From Salinibacillus xinjiangensis (GTDB taxonomy: Bacteria > Bacillota > Bacilli > Bacillales > Alkalibacillaceae), in the NCBI RefSeq assembly GCF_009649735.1, contig NZ_WJNH01000011.1, positions 57,979-121,978 on the forward strand: 64,000 nt of DNA, written 5' to 3'. Position numbers and translations under genes: made by a program. How positions within the stretch are numbered: position 1 is the stretch's first letter; each line of letters starts with the position of its first letter. Positions 1 through 8,469 of this stretch are shown piece after piece. The notes under the pieces were generated by a model that made no database searches, was not told the origin of the DNA, and was given only the letters and a program-made list of their open reading frames with translations.

Positions 1-180
1 GTAATACGAAACAAATACAAAATAGTTTCATTAATAAAATATATTTTTTGAACCTTAAGGAATTTACCCTACATACCTCATTCCCATTAATTATTATACC
101 AAAGGTGGGGAAAGGAAATGCCAAAAATACTTATTAGAATTTAGACATCTTTATAAACATATTGCTTGTAGCTATAAAAA

Positions 181-213
181 AATCCCGCTGACTTATTACT
201 ATTCAGCGGGATT
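181..213 (-). terminator. Rho-independent terminator of ald
   Basis: Read on the minus strand, an 11-bp stem (AATCCCGCTGA with TCAGCGGGATT) is followed directly by a run of T (plus-strand A run at 175-182). It lies 8 bp past the ald stop. The rest of 1-220 is AT-rich and holds no gene that I can see. Confidence 0.85.
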
Positions 214-220
214 CTTCGCT

Positions 221-1336
221 TTATTTTAACAGATTATCTACACTTGAATGTTCAAGCTGGTGAGCATCCGCTACAGCTTCATACGTTACAAAGCCATTTA
301 ATGTATTAATCCCTTTTCGTAAAGCTTGATTATCTCGGCATGCTTGTCCATATCCTTTGTTCGCAATTTGTAGTGCGTAAGGTACGGTTACATTCGTAAG
401 AGCTATGGTTGATGTTCTTGGTACCGCTCCTGGCATATTTGCTACTGCATAGTGCAATACCCCATGCTTCTCATAGGTTGGATTGTCATGGGTCGTGATT
501 CGATCTGAGGTTGCTACAATTCCACCTTGGTCAATGGCAACATCCACAATGACAGAGCCGTCTGTCATGGATTGAACCATTTCTTCGGTTACCAATCTCG
601 GTGCTTTTGCCCCAGGAATTAATACAGCCCCAACGAGTAAATCTGATTCCTTAACTGTTTCAGCAATGTTCAATGGGTTTGACATCATTGTATTTATTTT
701 AGAACCAAAAATGTCATCAAGCTCACGTAGCCTCTCAGGATTTAAATCAACAATCGTAACGTCAGCACCAAGACCAACAGCGATTTTCGCCGCATTGGTA
801 CCCACAACACCTCCGCCAATTACCGTTACCTTACCACGGCGCACACCTGGAACTCCTCCTAATAGAATTCCTTTTCCGCCCTTTGACTTTTCGAGGAATT
901 GCGCACCGATTTGAGAAGCCATTCGGCCCGCAACCTCACTCATTGGCGTTAACAATGGCAATGAACCATTCTTTAATTGGACAGTCTCATAAGCTATTCC
1001 TACGACTTTCTTATCAATCATGGCCTTCGTCAATTCTGGTTCTGCTGCAAGATGTAAGTATGTAAATAAAATAAGTCCTTCATAAAAATAATCGTATTCC
1101 TCTGGTAATGGCTCTTTCACCTTCATTACCATTTCCTTATTCCATGCATCACTTGCGGTTGGAACAATAGTTGCACCGGCATCAGCGTATTGATCATCTG
1201 TGAAACCAGAGCCCATTCCAGCCTCCGTTTCAATATATACCTCATGACCAGCATTCTTTAATGTTAATACTCCAGCTGGCGTTAATGCGACTCGATTTTC
1301 GTTATTTTTCATCTCTCTTGGTACCCCTATTTTCAT
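221..1336 (-). CDS. ald: Alanine dehydrogenase
   Basis: It catalyses reversible NAD-dependent oxidative deamination of L-alanine to pyruvate and ammonium, so alanine can serve as carbon and nitrogen source; in Bacillus it is also needed for normal sporulation. At 371 aa it has the family's usual length. The N-terminal signature [13 protein letters not shown] is present, as are the substrate-binding lysine in VKEP (about K74) and histidine in YLHLA (about H95), and the Rossmann motif VIGGGVVG (about 172-179). The start ATG follows a good AGGAGG-type site. The gene is monocistronic, with its own terminator and an 18-bp palindrome about 65 bp upstream (see separate entry). Identification is secure. 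Confidence 0.97.
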   Translation of the reverse strand: MKIGVPREMKNNENRVALTPAGVLTLKNAGHEVYIETEAGMGSGFTDDQYADAGATIVPTASDAWNKEMVMKVKEPLPEEYDYFYEGLILFTYLHLAAEPELTKAMIDKKVVGIAYETVQLKNGSLPLLTPMSEVAGRMASQIGAQFLEKSKGGKGILLGGVPGVRRGKVTVIGGGVVGTNAAKIAVGLGADVTIVDLNPERLRELDDIFGSKINTMMSNPLNIAETVKESDLLVGAVLIPGAKAPRLVTEEMVQSMTDGSVIVDVAIDQGGIVATSDRITTHDNPTYEKHGVLHYAVANMPGAVPRTSTIALTNVTVPYALQIANKGYGQACRDNQALRKGINTLNGFVTYEAVADAHQLEHSSVDNLLK

Positions 1337-1401
1337 CTTATAACCTCCTTACTGATTCATAATTAAGATAACAAAAAAATAGTGATAAAGATATAAAAAA
1401 A

Positions 1402-1419
1402 TATGAAAGCCCTTTCATA
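1402..1419. promoter_or_regulatory. 18-bp palindrome upstream of ald, candidate operator
   Basis: The sequence TATGAAAGCCCTTTCATA is a perfect 8+2+8 inverted repeat, 66 bp upstream of the ald start and in the gap between ald and the SDR gene. It has no T run, so it is not a terminator for the SDR gene. In B. subtilis ald is activated by a dedicated regulator (AdeR). I infer that this is an operator; the binding protein is not shown by the sequence. Confidence 0.45.
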
Positions 1420-1456
1420 ACCATAATCCTATCATGAATAATGGAAAATAGATAGG

Positions 1457-2215
1457 TTAACGATGTCGATTGATGACATCTAATCCACCGGTAATATCCA
1501 TAACTGTCCCTGTAATCATATCTGAGGCATCGTTACAGAAAAACAGAACGGCTCTAGCTATATCCTCTCCTGTACCCGATCGTCCAACTGGTGTTTGTTC
1601 ATCGTTGTATTTTCGACTGTCCATGATATTAGACTCTTTCATTTTACCGATAATATTTCCAGGACACACCATATTAGATGTAATGCCATGTTCCGCTTCC
1701 TCATAGGCAATGGATTTCGTTAAGGAAACTAAACCTGATTTAGCTGCAGCAAATGCAGAACGGTAGATCCATCCTGGTGCATCCTGAGCCCCTTGAAAGC
1801 CATAGTTAACAATGCGCCCAAATTGCTGTCTTCTCATTATCGGTAATACATCCTTTAGTAAATGAAAAACCGCATCCAGGTTTCCTCTCATCATCTCATT
1901 CCACTCATCTATCTCATAATCCATAAGCTTTTTACGTTCAAATATGTAAGGTCCAGCGTTATTTACTAAACAATCCACTCTTCCGAAACGTTCATATGCA
2001 CTTCTGACTAAATCGGATAGCTGACCTGGATTGCACACGTCAATTTGAAGGATTTGCAGTGCATTTTCATATTTTTTAAAGGCCTGAGCTAATTCATCTG
2101 CCTTCTTATGATCACTTCGATAGGTAGCTGTAACAGAGTATCCATTTTCCAGCAGTTCCTCAGTTACTTTTCTTCCCAAACCCTTTGTCCCCGCCGTGAC
2201 AATTGCATGTCTCAT
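1457..2215 (-). CDS. SDR-family protein lacking the usual catalytic Ser and Tyr
   Basis: This short-chain dehydrogenase/reductase-fold protein has 252 aa counted from the ATG at 2215, which follows GGGGGA at proper spacing; a longer frame to 2287 has no such site. The cofactor motif TAGTKGLG (residues 7-14), NNAG (85-88) and Asn112 are present. At the active site, the YxxxK motif reads F155-AAA-K159, and the usual IVNISS strand reads IVNYGF, so the catalytic Ser and Tyr are both missing. It may bind NAD(P) without acting as a normal oxidoreductase, or use other residues. Position near ackA suggests the YtkK-type SDR of Bacillus, but that assignment is tentative. It appears to be transcribed alone. 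Confidence 0.8.
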   Translation of the reverse strand: MRHAIVTAGTKGLGRKVTEELLENGYSVTATYRSDHKKADELAQAFKKYENALQILQIDVCNPGQLSDLVRSAYERFGRVDCLVNNAGPYIFERKKLMDYEIDEWNEMMRGNLDAVFHLLKDVLPIMRRQQFGRIVNYGFQGAQDAPGWIYRSAFAAAKSGLVSLTKSIAYEEAEHGITSNMVCPGNIIGKMKESNIMDSRKYNDEQTPVGRSGTGEDIARAVLFFCNDASDMITGTVMDITGGLDVINRHR

Positions 2216-2288
2216 AAATATTCCCCCATTACTAAAAATTACCACTTTATAAATAGGTATTCCTATTTTACCATCTTCTACTAACATT

Positions 2289-2390
2289 ATAAAGAAAACT
2301 TGGCTAGCGGCGCCAAGACGTAAGGTGCCAGCGATTCCCTAGTAGCACTTATACTAGCTACCGATTGAACTTATAAATTCTGATAGTATA
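2289..2390 (-). repeat. Intergenic repeat family, copy A (about 100 bp)
   Basis: Read on the minus strand, this copy begins TATACTATCAGAATTTATAA and ends GCCAAGTTTTCTTTAT. It matches copy D (25006-25104) along nearly its whole length and copy B (18816-18912) more loosely. Two hairpins lie side by side: a 5' one with arms TATACTATC/related GTAGCTAGTATA, and a GC-rich 3' one. The copy sits between the SDR gene and the small gene at 2433. Confidence 0.85.
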
Positions 2391-2392
2391 AA

Positions 2393-2427
2393 ACAAGCGC
2401 TTTTCTTCTGGAAGAAAAGCGCTTGTA
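2393..2427 (-). terminator. Terminator of the 41-aa gene
   Basis: A strong hairpin (ACAAGCGCTTTTCTT, 4-5 nt loop, then its complement) is followed on the minus strand by TTTTATA. It starts 6 bp past the stop of the small gene. Confidence 0.8.
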
Positions 2428-2432
2428 CACAT

Positions 2433-2558
2433 CTACTTTTCCCGAGCACGTGTGTCTGTTTCTGGTTCAATCAATCCACTTTGATAGCTCTCCGCAATTT
2501 GCTGAGTAATCATTTTCTCTTCCTTTTCTTCTCTATTCCTACCTTGCCTTTTCTTCAT
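2433..2558 (-). CDS. Small charged protein, 41 aa
   Basis: A 41-codon frame starts at ATG 2558, preceded by AGGAGGTGG at ideal spacing, and ends at TAG 2433-2435 just before a strong terminator. The product begins MKKRQGRNREEKEEKM and ends with EPETDTRAREK; it is highly charged, with no membrane segment or signal. The combination of a strong ribosome-binding site, complete frame and dedicated terminator argues for a real gene. Its position resembles that of the tiny ytzD gene in B. subtilis, but I cannot confirm homology. Function unknown. Confidence 0.7.
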   Translation of the reverse strand: MKKRQGRNREEKEEKMITQQIAESYQSGLIEPETDTRAREK

Positions 2559-2692
2559 GTAATCCACCTCCTACCTGTTAGTATTTCTAATTGTTCACAA
2601 AACGCTCAAACCATATTCTGTCATAGGAATATATACGCGATATAATGAAAAGGAGCAGAAAAATAAAAGGATATAGGAAGGGGTGGAATGAC

Positions 2693-3132
2693 ATGGAATT
2701 ACAACATAAGCATATTCTAGTGGCTGTGGATGGATCAGATGCATCTGATACAGCTTTTGAAAAGGCGATTGAATTATGTAAGCGTCATCAACACCCGAAC
2801 TTACCATCACTCATGTTATCGATATCAAGTCATATAGCGGTTTTAATGCATATCAGATTAACATTATAGAAAACCTTGAGGAATACGGTAAAAAAATACT
2901 TGCAGGGTATAAAAATATGGCACAAAAAGCAGGAATTGAATATGTGACCACACGTTTAGATAACGGCTCTCCGAAAATTAAAATACCCAAAACCATTGCT
3001 CCTGAAATTGGAGCAGACCTGATCATATGCGGAGCAACAGGACACAATGCCGTTGAACGCTTTTTCATAGGCAGTGTTTTAGAAAATATAACACGATATG
3101 CTAAAGTTGATGTACTTGTAGTACGTTGTTGA
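2693..3132 (+). pseudogene. Universal stress protein (UspA family), frameshifted
   Basis: The start ATG at 2693 follows GGGGTGG. The first 35 or so codons read MELQHKHILVAVDGSDASD and onward, a typical Usp N-terminus with the nucleotide-binding VAVDGS strand. From about 2797 the homologous reading continues in the -1 frame (LTITHVIDIKSYS, then NMAQKAGIEY). It ends with the ATP-binding signature GATGHNAVERFFIGSVLENI and VDVLVVR. The total is 440 nt; one added base gives 146 codons plus stop, the family's usual length. A missing C in the CCC run at 2794-2796 would explain it. This is either a real pseudogene or a sequencing error. Confidence 0.85.
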
Positions 3133-3179
3133 GTCTAAAATGCGAGACATGACCTTGTCATAATCCCCCATTTTAGACT
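3132..3179. repeat. 11-bp inverted repeat between convergent genes
   Basis: AGTCTAAAATG at 3132-3142 is the exact complement of CATTTTAGACT at 3169-3179, with a 26-nt loop. It overlaps the stop codons of both convergent genes. There is no T run on either side, so it is a weak candidate for a bidirectional terminator. Confidence 0.5.
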
Positions 3180-3970
3180 GAAAAACCTTTATTCTTTAAG
3201 TAGCGATACTGATAAAAGGATAAGGCAAACTGGCCTACCTTTTTATTTACGTAGATCCTTGAGAAAACACTAGTTAACTCACTTAAAATAGAAATCCTCT
3301 TAATACGTTTACGGCTAGTTAGTCGAATAAATCCTATTTTACAAAAATAGGGGATCAATAAATCAAACAGCTTCTCATCACAATAACCTTTTTCAAAGTC
3401 AACAAATAATTCCCTCCCATCGGTGTCAGCCTTTAACTCTTGCCACATAGAATACTGATGCTTTTTAGGCAACACACTAGCGTAAAAAACCTTCAACGCT
3501 AACATCATTTCTCGTGGATTATGCATTTCATGACCAAAAATATAACCAAGCGTTTGAATGAGCTGCATATTGGAAACAAGTATAAAAGGTAAATCCGATG
3601 CTAATAAGAGAAGGTGCCCCACGCCAGTTATAGAACCCTGTATAGCTGACACCATCCTATTTTTCTTGAGAAATTGTTCTGCTATAACGGTCAACTCCCC
3701 AATTGATAACTTTTCCATGTCCTGTAATGTGTCAATGGAAACTCTATATGACATACCTGTCTTAATGATTTGCCGACGTATATTCAGTTGAAAAGAAGAG
3801 CTTTGCAAAACATGATATGTATAAAGTAATACATCATCTATTTTTGCGAAAAGCTCTTCTTTCATTTCCATATCTCTATTTAAGAATGAGTGGTGCTGAC
3901 GGATTTCCTGAACACGATCCAATTCCTTTTCAAATGAACGTAATTCATTAATATAAAAGTTTTCACTCAA
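3173..3970 (-). CDS. EcsC family protein
   Basis: This 265-aa protein resembles the EcsC family. The diagnostic stretch is the central hydrophobic region ITGVGHLLLLASDLPFILVS (about residues 115-134), followed by NMQLIQTLGYIFGHE. The N-terminal third is helical and charged, and there is no signal peptide. EcsC was named from the B. subtilis ecs locus beside an ABC transporter, but no transporter is adjacent here and the molecular role is unknown. It is encoded convergently to the broken Usp gene and upstream of nothing obviously related. Confidence 0.75.
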   Translation of the reverse strand: MSENFYINELRSFEKELDRVQEIRQHHSFLNRDMEMKEELFAKIDDVLLYTYHVLQSSSFQLNIRRQIIKTGMSYRVSIDTLQDMEKLSIGELTVIAEQFLKKNRMVSAIQGSITGVGHLLLLASDLPFILVSNMQLIQTLGYIFGHEMHNPREMMLALKVFYASVLPKKHQYSMWQELKADTDGRELFVDFEKGYCDEKLFDLLIPYFCKIGFIRLTSRKRIKRISILSELTSVFSRIYVNKKVGQFALSFYQYRYLKNKGFSV

Positions 3971-4045
3971 GCGATCCTCTCCCCTTTTAGGGAATTTATT
4001 CTATACTACTCTATGAGTTCAAGAGAGGATCTAATACTTATGAAT

Positions 4046-5236
4046 TTAAATTTCACTTAAACGGACAGTGTCCCTAGCAATCATTACCTCTTCATTCGTT
4101 GGAATGATTATAACTTTAACCGGGGAGTGAGGATAATTCACAAATGCTTCTTTTCCTCTAACCTTGTTTAAAGCTGGGTCCCAGTAAACCCCCATAAATT
4201 CAAGTCCTTTTAGTACACGTTCACGAATGGCTGTACTATTTTCACCTACACCTGCTGTGAAAATAATAGCATCAACGCCTGACATACGAGCTGCATAAGA
4301 ACCAAGATATTTGTGAATACGTCCTGCAAAAACATCTAAAGCCAATTCAGCACGCTCGTTCCCTTCTTCTGCAGCTTGTTCAATATCTCTTAGGTCACTA
4401 GAAAAACCTGATAAGGCTAACATTCCACTCTCTTTATTTAGGATATCCATAACCTCATTTGCATTTTTCCCTGTTTTATCCATGATAAATGGAATGAGGG
4501 CAGGGTCAATATTACCTGATCTTGTCCCCATTGTAACACCAGCAAGAGGAGTGAAGCCCATGGATGTATCAATTGATTGTCCACCTTCAATAGCTGCAAT
4601 ACTTGCACCATTTCCAAGGTGACAAGAAATCAGTCTCAAATTCTCAACTGGCACTCCTAACAGCTCTGCTGCACGGACGGATACATATTTATGAGATGTA
4701 CCATGGAATCCATATTTTCGTATTCCGTATTTCTCATAGTATTCATATGGAAGACTATATAGATAAGACTGCTCTGGCATGGTTTGATGAAAAGCTGTAT
4801 CAAATACTGCCACAGCTGGCGTATTCGGTAAAATCTCCTGAAACGCTCGAATCCCAACTAAATTAGCTGGATTGTGCAAAGGAGCTAATTCCGATACTTC
4901 TTCAATTTCTTGGACCACTTCATCCGTGATTAGAACGGAATCACTAAACTTTTCCCCGCCATGTACAACACGATGGCCAATCGCTTGGATTTCATTATAG
5001 GATTGAATAACTCCTGTTTTAAGAAGTTTTTCCAATAGTGTTTTGACTGCTACACCATGATCCTCGATATCCTTTGTTTCTGTATCCTTTTCATCATTAA
5101 CCTCTATGGTGAAAATGGAATCATTTAGTCCGATGCGTTCAACAAGACCTTTTGTTAGCACTTTTTCTTCTGGCATTTCGATTAATTGAAATTTTAACGA
5201 AGAGCTACCAGCATTTATTGCTAAAACTTTATTCAC
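4046..5236 (-). CDS. ackA: Acetate kinase
   Basis: It interconverts acetyl phosphate and ADP with acetate and ATP, the last step of overflow acetate formation. Signatures seen are [11 protein letters not shown] at the N-terminus, [30 protein letters not shown] and the long phosphate/acetate-binding stretch from CHLGNGAS to [10 protein letters not shown] prefer the GTG start at 5236 (396 aa), which lies 8 nt after AGGAG; the TTG at 5245 would abut that site. Upstream sit a 12-bp inverted repeat and a candidate cre, consistent with CcpA control as known in B. subtilis. argG/argH, its neighbours in B. subtilis, are absent. Confidence 0.96.
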   Translation of the reverse strand: MNKVLAINAGSSSLKFQLIEMPEEKVLTKGLVERIGLNDSIFTIEVNDEKDTETKDIEDHGVAVKTLLEKLLKTGVIQSYNEIQAIGHRVVHGGEKFSDSVLITDEVVQEIEEVSELAPLHNPANLVGIRAFQEILPNTPAVAVFDTAFHQTMPEQSYLYSLPYEYYEKYGIRKYGFHGTSHKYVSVRAAELLGVPVENLRLISCHLGNGASIAAIEGGQSIDTSMGFTPLAGVTMGTRSGNIDPALIPFIMDKTGKNANEVMDILNKESGMLALSGFSSDLRDIEQAAEEGNERAELALDVFAGRIHKYLGSYAARMSGVDAIIFTAGVGENSTAIRERVLKGLEFMGVYWDPALNKVRGKEAFVNYPHSPVKVIIIPTNEEVMIARDTVRLSEI

Positions 5237-5255
5237 TTTCTTCAACTCCTCATAT

Positions 5256-5311
5256 CTAACAGATTCACTTTTACGTTTCCCATAGATACTTTAAATTATT
5301 GAATCTGTTAG
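5256..5311 (-). promoter_or_regulatory. 12-bp inverted repeat in the ackA 5' leader
   Basis: CTAACAGATTCA (5256-5267) and TGAATCTGTTAG (5300-5311) are perfect complements separated by 32 nt. On the minus strand the hairpin would end about 6 nt before the AGGAG site of ackA. It could be an operator pair or an RNA hairpin that influences initiation; there is no T run, so it is not a simple terminator. Confidence 0.5.
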
Positions 5312-5330
5312 CACAAGAAAGAAACCCCGC

Positions 5331-5344
5331 TGTGTCCGCTTTCA
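5331..5344 (-). promoter_or_regulatory. Candidate cre (CcpA) site upstream of ackA
   Basis: On the minus strand TGAAAGCGGACACA matches the consensus TGWAANCGNTNWCA at all specified positions except the T at position 10. It lies about 95 bp upstream of the ackA start, a position like that of the activating cre of B. subtilis ackA. ccpA itself is in this window. Confidence 0.5.
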
Positions 5345-5380
5345 TGCCAATGTTTTTATTTTCTGTTTTTTACGACGGGC

Positions 5381-6358
5381 CTATTTTTGATTATGGAACC
5401 AATAATCAATTTCATTTAACGTCTTATCCATGGCACGCACATCCTTAAATGATGGGAGCTGTGCCATTAAAACTTGTTTAGGGTTTGTAGTTTGAATGCC
5501 TTTCTTTTGCAATATAAAAATACTCTTAGCATTTTGTTCGGATTTAAACATAGATGATGGCAACTGTAAGATTCCTTGGACATGTGCGTGTTCATGTAGA
5601 AATTGGTGTAATTGATCGGAATGATCACTATCGAACATGAAGTTTGGTATCAGCAGAAATAAATAACCACCAGCAATTGTATAATTCAAGCTTTGTTCAA
5701 TAAATAAGTGATGTGCATAAGAATGCTGTCCATCAGCCTTTAGTTTAAAGCTTTTTGCCTGCTCGTCATCTGGGTAATACCCCACTGGTAAATCTGATAC
5801 GACTACATCAACTGGTTCAAGCAATAAATCACGTAAGCTATCCTGATGGAAAAATTCAATCCCAAAATGCTGTAAGTTTGCATTCATGTACGCAAGCTGA
5901 ATTAAAGTTGGGTCAACTTCACTCCCATAGGCAGCTATGTTTTTTTCAACTTGATTCATAACAGCTGTTAATAAATTTCCTGTCCCACAGGCCGGATCAA
6001 ATATTCGAATATCCTTCTTTTCACTTTGAAATTTGGAAACAAGATAACCCATGAAAATCGCTACCGCATCTGGGGTAATATAATGCTGTTGTTGCGTAGC
6101 TCCCTTCATCCCTTTTAAAATAGCTAATTGTAATGCTTTACGCACTTCCTCATTTGAAAAGGAATCTAACTGAACCTTTTCTACTTGCTTCTGTAGCGTT
6201 TGTTTAAAGGGTTCTTCAATTTCCTCAGCCACTCCACTAAATAGTAAACCACTAGCTTCAACTAAGCTATCTAAATAAGGCGTTTTTTCCTCTTTTTCAA
6301 TAATCATTGTTGTTTCATCAAACCACTTGAATAATTGCTCTACTTTTTCTTGATTCAT
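5381..6358 (-). CDS. ytxK: Class I SAM-dependent methyltransferase (N6-adenine type), YtxK-like
   Basis: This 325-aa protein has the fold of the N6-adenine DNA methyltransferase family. Motif I is DPACGTGNLLTAV (about 150-162). Motif IV reads SDLPVGYY instead of the canonical (N/D)PP(Y/F), as in the YtxK branch. A helical N-terminal 110-residue domain precedes it. No restriction or specificity subunit is nearby, and the gene sits between tpx and ackA as in B. subtilis, so a housekeeping role is likelier than restriction-modification. Substrate unknown. Confidence 0.88.
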   Translation of the reverse strand: MNQEKVEQLFKWFDETTMIIEKEEKTPYLDSLVEASGLLFSGVAEEIEEPFKQTLQKQVEKVQLDSFSNEEVRKALQLAILKGMKGATQQQHYITPDAVAIFMGYLVSKFQSEKKDIRIFDPACGTGNLLTAVMNQVEKNIAAYGSEVDPTLIQLAYMNANLQHFGIEFFHQDSLRDLLLEPVDVVVSDLPVGYYPDDEQAKSFKLKADGQHSYAHHLFIEQSLNYTIAGGYLFLLIPNFMFDSDHSDQLHQFLHEHAHVQGILQLPSSMFKSEQNAKSIFILQKKGIQTTNPKQVLMAQLPSFKDVRAMDKTLNEIDYWFHNQK

Positions 6359-6440
6359 GACTATCCCTCAATTCCTTCACTATTCATCTACCACATGGTG
6401 GTGAGTACATATATGTATAGATAGGTTGTAAACACAAACC

Positions 6441-6476
6441 AACTCCCGACCTGAGATAAATAAAAGTCGGGAGTTT
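6441..6476. terminator. Hairpin between tpx and ytxK
   Basis: AACTCCCGAC and GTCGGGAGTT form a 10-bp stem. It lies about 40 bp past the tpx stop on the minus strand. T content after it is modest on both strands. Confidence 0.6.
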
Positions 6477-6517
6477 TACAGTTTACATCCGCTATCTTTT
6501 TATAATTTTGCTTAACC

Positions 6518-7006
6518 TTACTTAACTGCGTTTAAAGCAGCATCATAATCTGGATGATTAGTTGCTTCACTTACATACTCTACATATGTAACTTTATTAT
6601 TTTCATCTACTACAAAGACAGCTCTTGCTAATAGTCGTAACTCCTGAATTAAGACACCGTATGCTTGGCCAAATGAGCCGTCACGATGGTCTGATAATGT
6701 CACCACATTTTCAATGCCATTCGCTCCACACCAACGCTTTTGAGCAAAAGGCAAATCCATACTCACAGTAAGGACTGTAACGTTATCTAAGTTACTCGCT
6801 TCTTCATTAAAACGACGTGTTTGTGCATCACATACTCCCGTGTCTAAGGATGGAACAACGCTAATAAGCTTTTTACCTTGATAATCCTTTAAAGATTTCT
6901 CTGATAAATCGTTAGCAAGTACAGTGAAGTCTGGTGCTTGGTTACCTACCTGTACTTCTTCTCCTAGAAGCGTTACAGGATTACCCTTAAATGTAATATT
7001 TGGCAT
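6518..7006 (-). CDS. tpx: Thiol peroxidase (Tpx, atypical 2-Cys peroxiredoxin)
   Basis: It reduces hydrogen peroxide and organic hydroperoxides using thioredoxin. The 162-aa protein carries the peroxidatic site [14 protein letters not shown] and the resolving cysteine in KRWCGANG, the usual pair for Tpx. The N-terminus ([12 protein letters not shown]) and C-terminal [15 protein letters not shown] are family-typical. A strong AGGAGG site precedes the ATG. Confidence 0.96.
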   Translation of the reverse strand: MPNITFKGNPVTLLGEEVQVGNQAPDFTVLANDLSEKSLKDYQGKKLISVVPSLDTGVCDAQTRRFNEEASNLDNVTVLTVSMDLPFAQKRWCGANGIENVVTLSDHRDGSFGQAYGVLIQELRLLARAVFVVDENNKVTYVEYVSEATNHPDYDAALNAVK

Positions 7007-7085
7007 CCGATTCTCCTCCTATACAAAATATTTGGTTCTACCATTATTATGAAGGCAGAGGTTGATTTTGTCTAATCAAACAACC

Positions 7086-7673
7086 TTATAATGTACTTGG
7101 GGGGGTGTTTTTCTTATCTTCACCTTTTTGTTCATCTTCCTTTTCCTGATCCTCGGACTTTTCTTTGTCTTTGTTTTGGTCTTTCTCTTTGTCTTTGTCC
7201 TTATCTTTTTCCTTTTCCTTTGATTTCTCTTCTTTTCCCTCAGGCTGTTTAATTTGCGACTTCAATAAATCCTGTATTTTATCAACTGCCTGTGGCGCTA
7301 AATCAATTAATCGTTCATATAAATGTGTATTTTCGTTTAAATGAACCATTTTCACACCATTCGAATTGACAATTACAAAGGCCACCGGGGTAATGGATAC
7401 ACCTCCACCACTACCTCCTCCAAACGGAAGCTTGCCACCTCCATCACTACTTCCTCCATCTGATTGGTCCTCAGATTGTTGATTTTGTTTTTGAGCGGGC
7501 TTAAATTCACTTCCTCCTGCCGCAAAACCAAACCCAACTCTAGAAACAGGTAAAATGATGGTGCTCCCATCTGGTGTTTCGATTGGATCTCCAATAATGG
7601 TATTCACATCCACCATTTCTTTTAAGCTTTCCATCGCTGTTGTCATTAAGCCTTGAATAGGATGTTCTGACAT
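7086..7673 (-). CDS. gerW: Spore protein GerW/YtfJ family
   Basis: In B. subtilis GerW (YtfJ) is made in the forespore and is needed for normal germination in L-alanine. The 195-aa protein has the conserved N-terminal block MSEHPIQGLMTTAMESLKEM, the core VGFGFAAGGSEF and a Gly-rich segment (about 92-103) before SITPVAFVIVNSNGVKMV. The last 45 or so residues are a low-complexity KEKDKDK-type tail that is probably lineage-specific. It follows ytfI by 20 bp in the same direction, so the two are likely one operon. Confidence 0.92.
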   Translation of the reverse strand: MSEHPIQGLMTTAMESLKEMVDVNTIIGDPIETPDGSTIILPVSRVGFGFAAGGSEFKPAQKQNQQSEDQSDGGSSDGGGKLPFGGGSGGGVSITPVAFVIVNSNGVKMVHLNENTHLYERLIDLAPQAVDKIQDLLKSQIKQPEGKEEKSKEKEKDKDKDKEKDQNKDKEKSEDQEKEDEQKGEDKKNTPPSTL

Positions 7674-7693
7674 ATGGGTATAAAGCTCCTTTC

Positions 7694-8332
7694 TTATGAA
7701 TCTGATACTTCATCTTTTTTTCTTTGCCTATTAATTTGCATGAATGCTGTTATAGCTTGCCCAATTTTAAATGAAAACATGCATTCTAAGTATGTAGCCG
7801 CGATATTTTTTTGAAAAACAGGATTGACAAGGATTTTAGGTGCGGCTAATACGTTCATATATTGATGAAGCATTCCTATTACACTTCCTTTAATCCCCCA
7901 TATCACTCCCGATATTGTCCCTGTTATTGCAGCATCATCCACCATCCCAATCTGTGTTTGCCAAGTAAGAGTATGAATCCGGACTTTTTGAAGGAAGCTT
8001 TTTATTGTAGGCCATATTTGTTGTATGGTTGACATAAAATTTTTCAGCATTTCTAAGCGGTCCAATAACTTATCAAAAAATCCCATTGACTGTTCTTCCT
8101 TATCAGTAGAACCTGTCATCTCTGCTCTAGCTTCCATTCTATCTTTTATTTCAACAATCGGGATTTCTTTTTCGATACGAATAAACATCCAAAATTGAAT
8201 GATTACCCTTAAATAATCTTGATCCCTTTCATGTTTATAAAGAATAGAAATATGAACCCTAGTAAACATAAGAATGGTCATAAAGACAGCAAAGATAATC
8301 AAAATAACGACGAGTATAATCCACCAATTCAA
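7694..8332 (-). CDS. ytfI: DUF2953 membrane protein, YtfI-like
   Basis: One hydrophobic segment (NWWIILVVILIIFAVFMTIL, residues 2-21) anchors the N-terminus, followed by a soluble domain with conserved VHPVF-like and FSFKIGQAI elements of the DUF2953 family. I place the start at TTG 8332 (212 aa), which follows AGAGGTG at good spacing; the open frame continues upstream but without a binding site. It is co-transcribed with gerW and, as in B. subtilis, is probably sporulation-linked, though its function is not known. Confidence 0.8.
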   Translation of the reverse strand: MNWWIILVVILIIFAVFMTILMFTRVHISILYKHERDQDYLRVIIQFWMFIRIEKEIPIVEIKDRMEARAEMTGSTDKEEQSMGFFDKLLDRLEMLKNFMSTIQQIWPTIKSFLQKVRIHTLTWQTQIGMVDDAAITGTISGVIWGIKGSVIGMLHQYMNVLAAPKILVNPVFQKNIAATYLECMFSFKIGQAITAFMQINRQRKKDEVSDS

Positions 8333-8469
8333 TATACTCACCTCTTTACAACCATTGTTTTCCATTTGCAGTATATTTAAACTATAATCGTTTGGATTTC
8401 GATAATTATTACCTGACAAATGATACAATAAACATAGAATTGAATTTCATGGTTTGGGAGGGAAGCGAA

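Noticed and set aside
666..914. Open frame antisense to ald
   Set aside because: No ribosome-binding site, low-complexity Pro-rich translation and complete overlap with a secure gene. Similar antisense frames inside tyrS, the PBP gene, sftA and others were rejected for the same reason.
3132..3179. Possible third copy of the foldback terminal repeat (AAAATGCGA shared)
   Set aside because: Only nine bases agree with the element's end, and the inverted repeat here is explained by its own 11-bp arms.
5381..6358. DNA methyltransferase of a restriction system
   Set aside because: Motif IV is atypical, no restriction or specificity gene is nearby, and the locus is conserved as ytxK in Bacillus.
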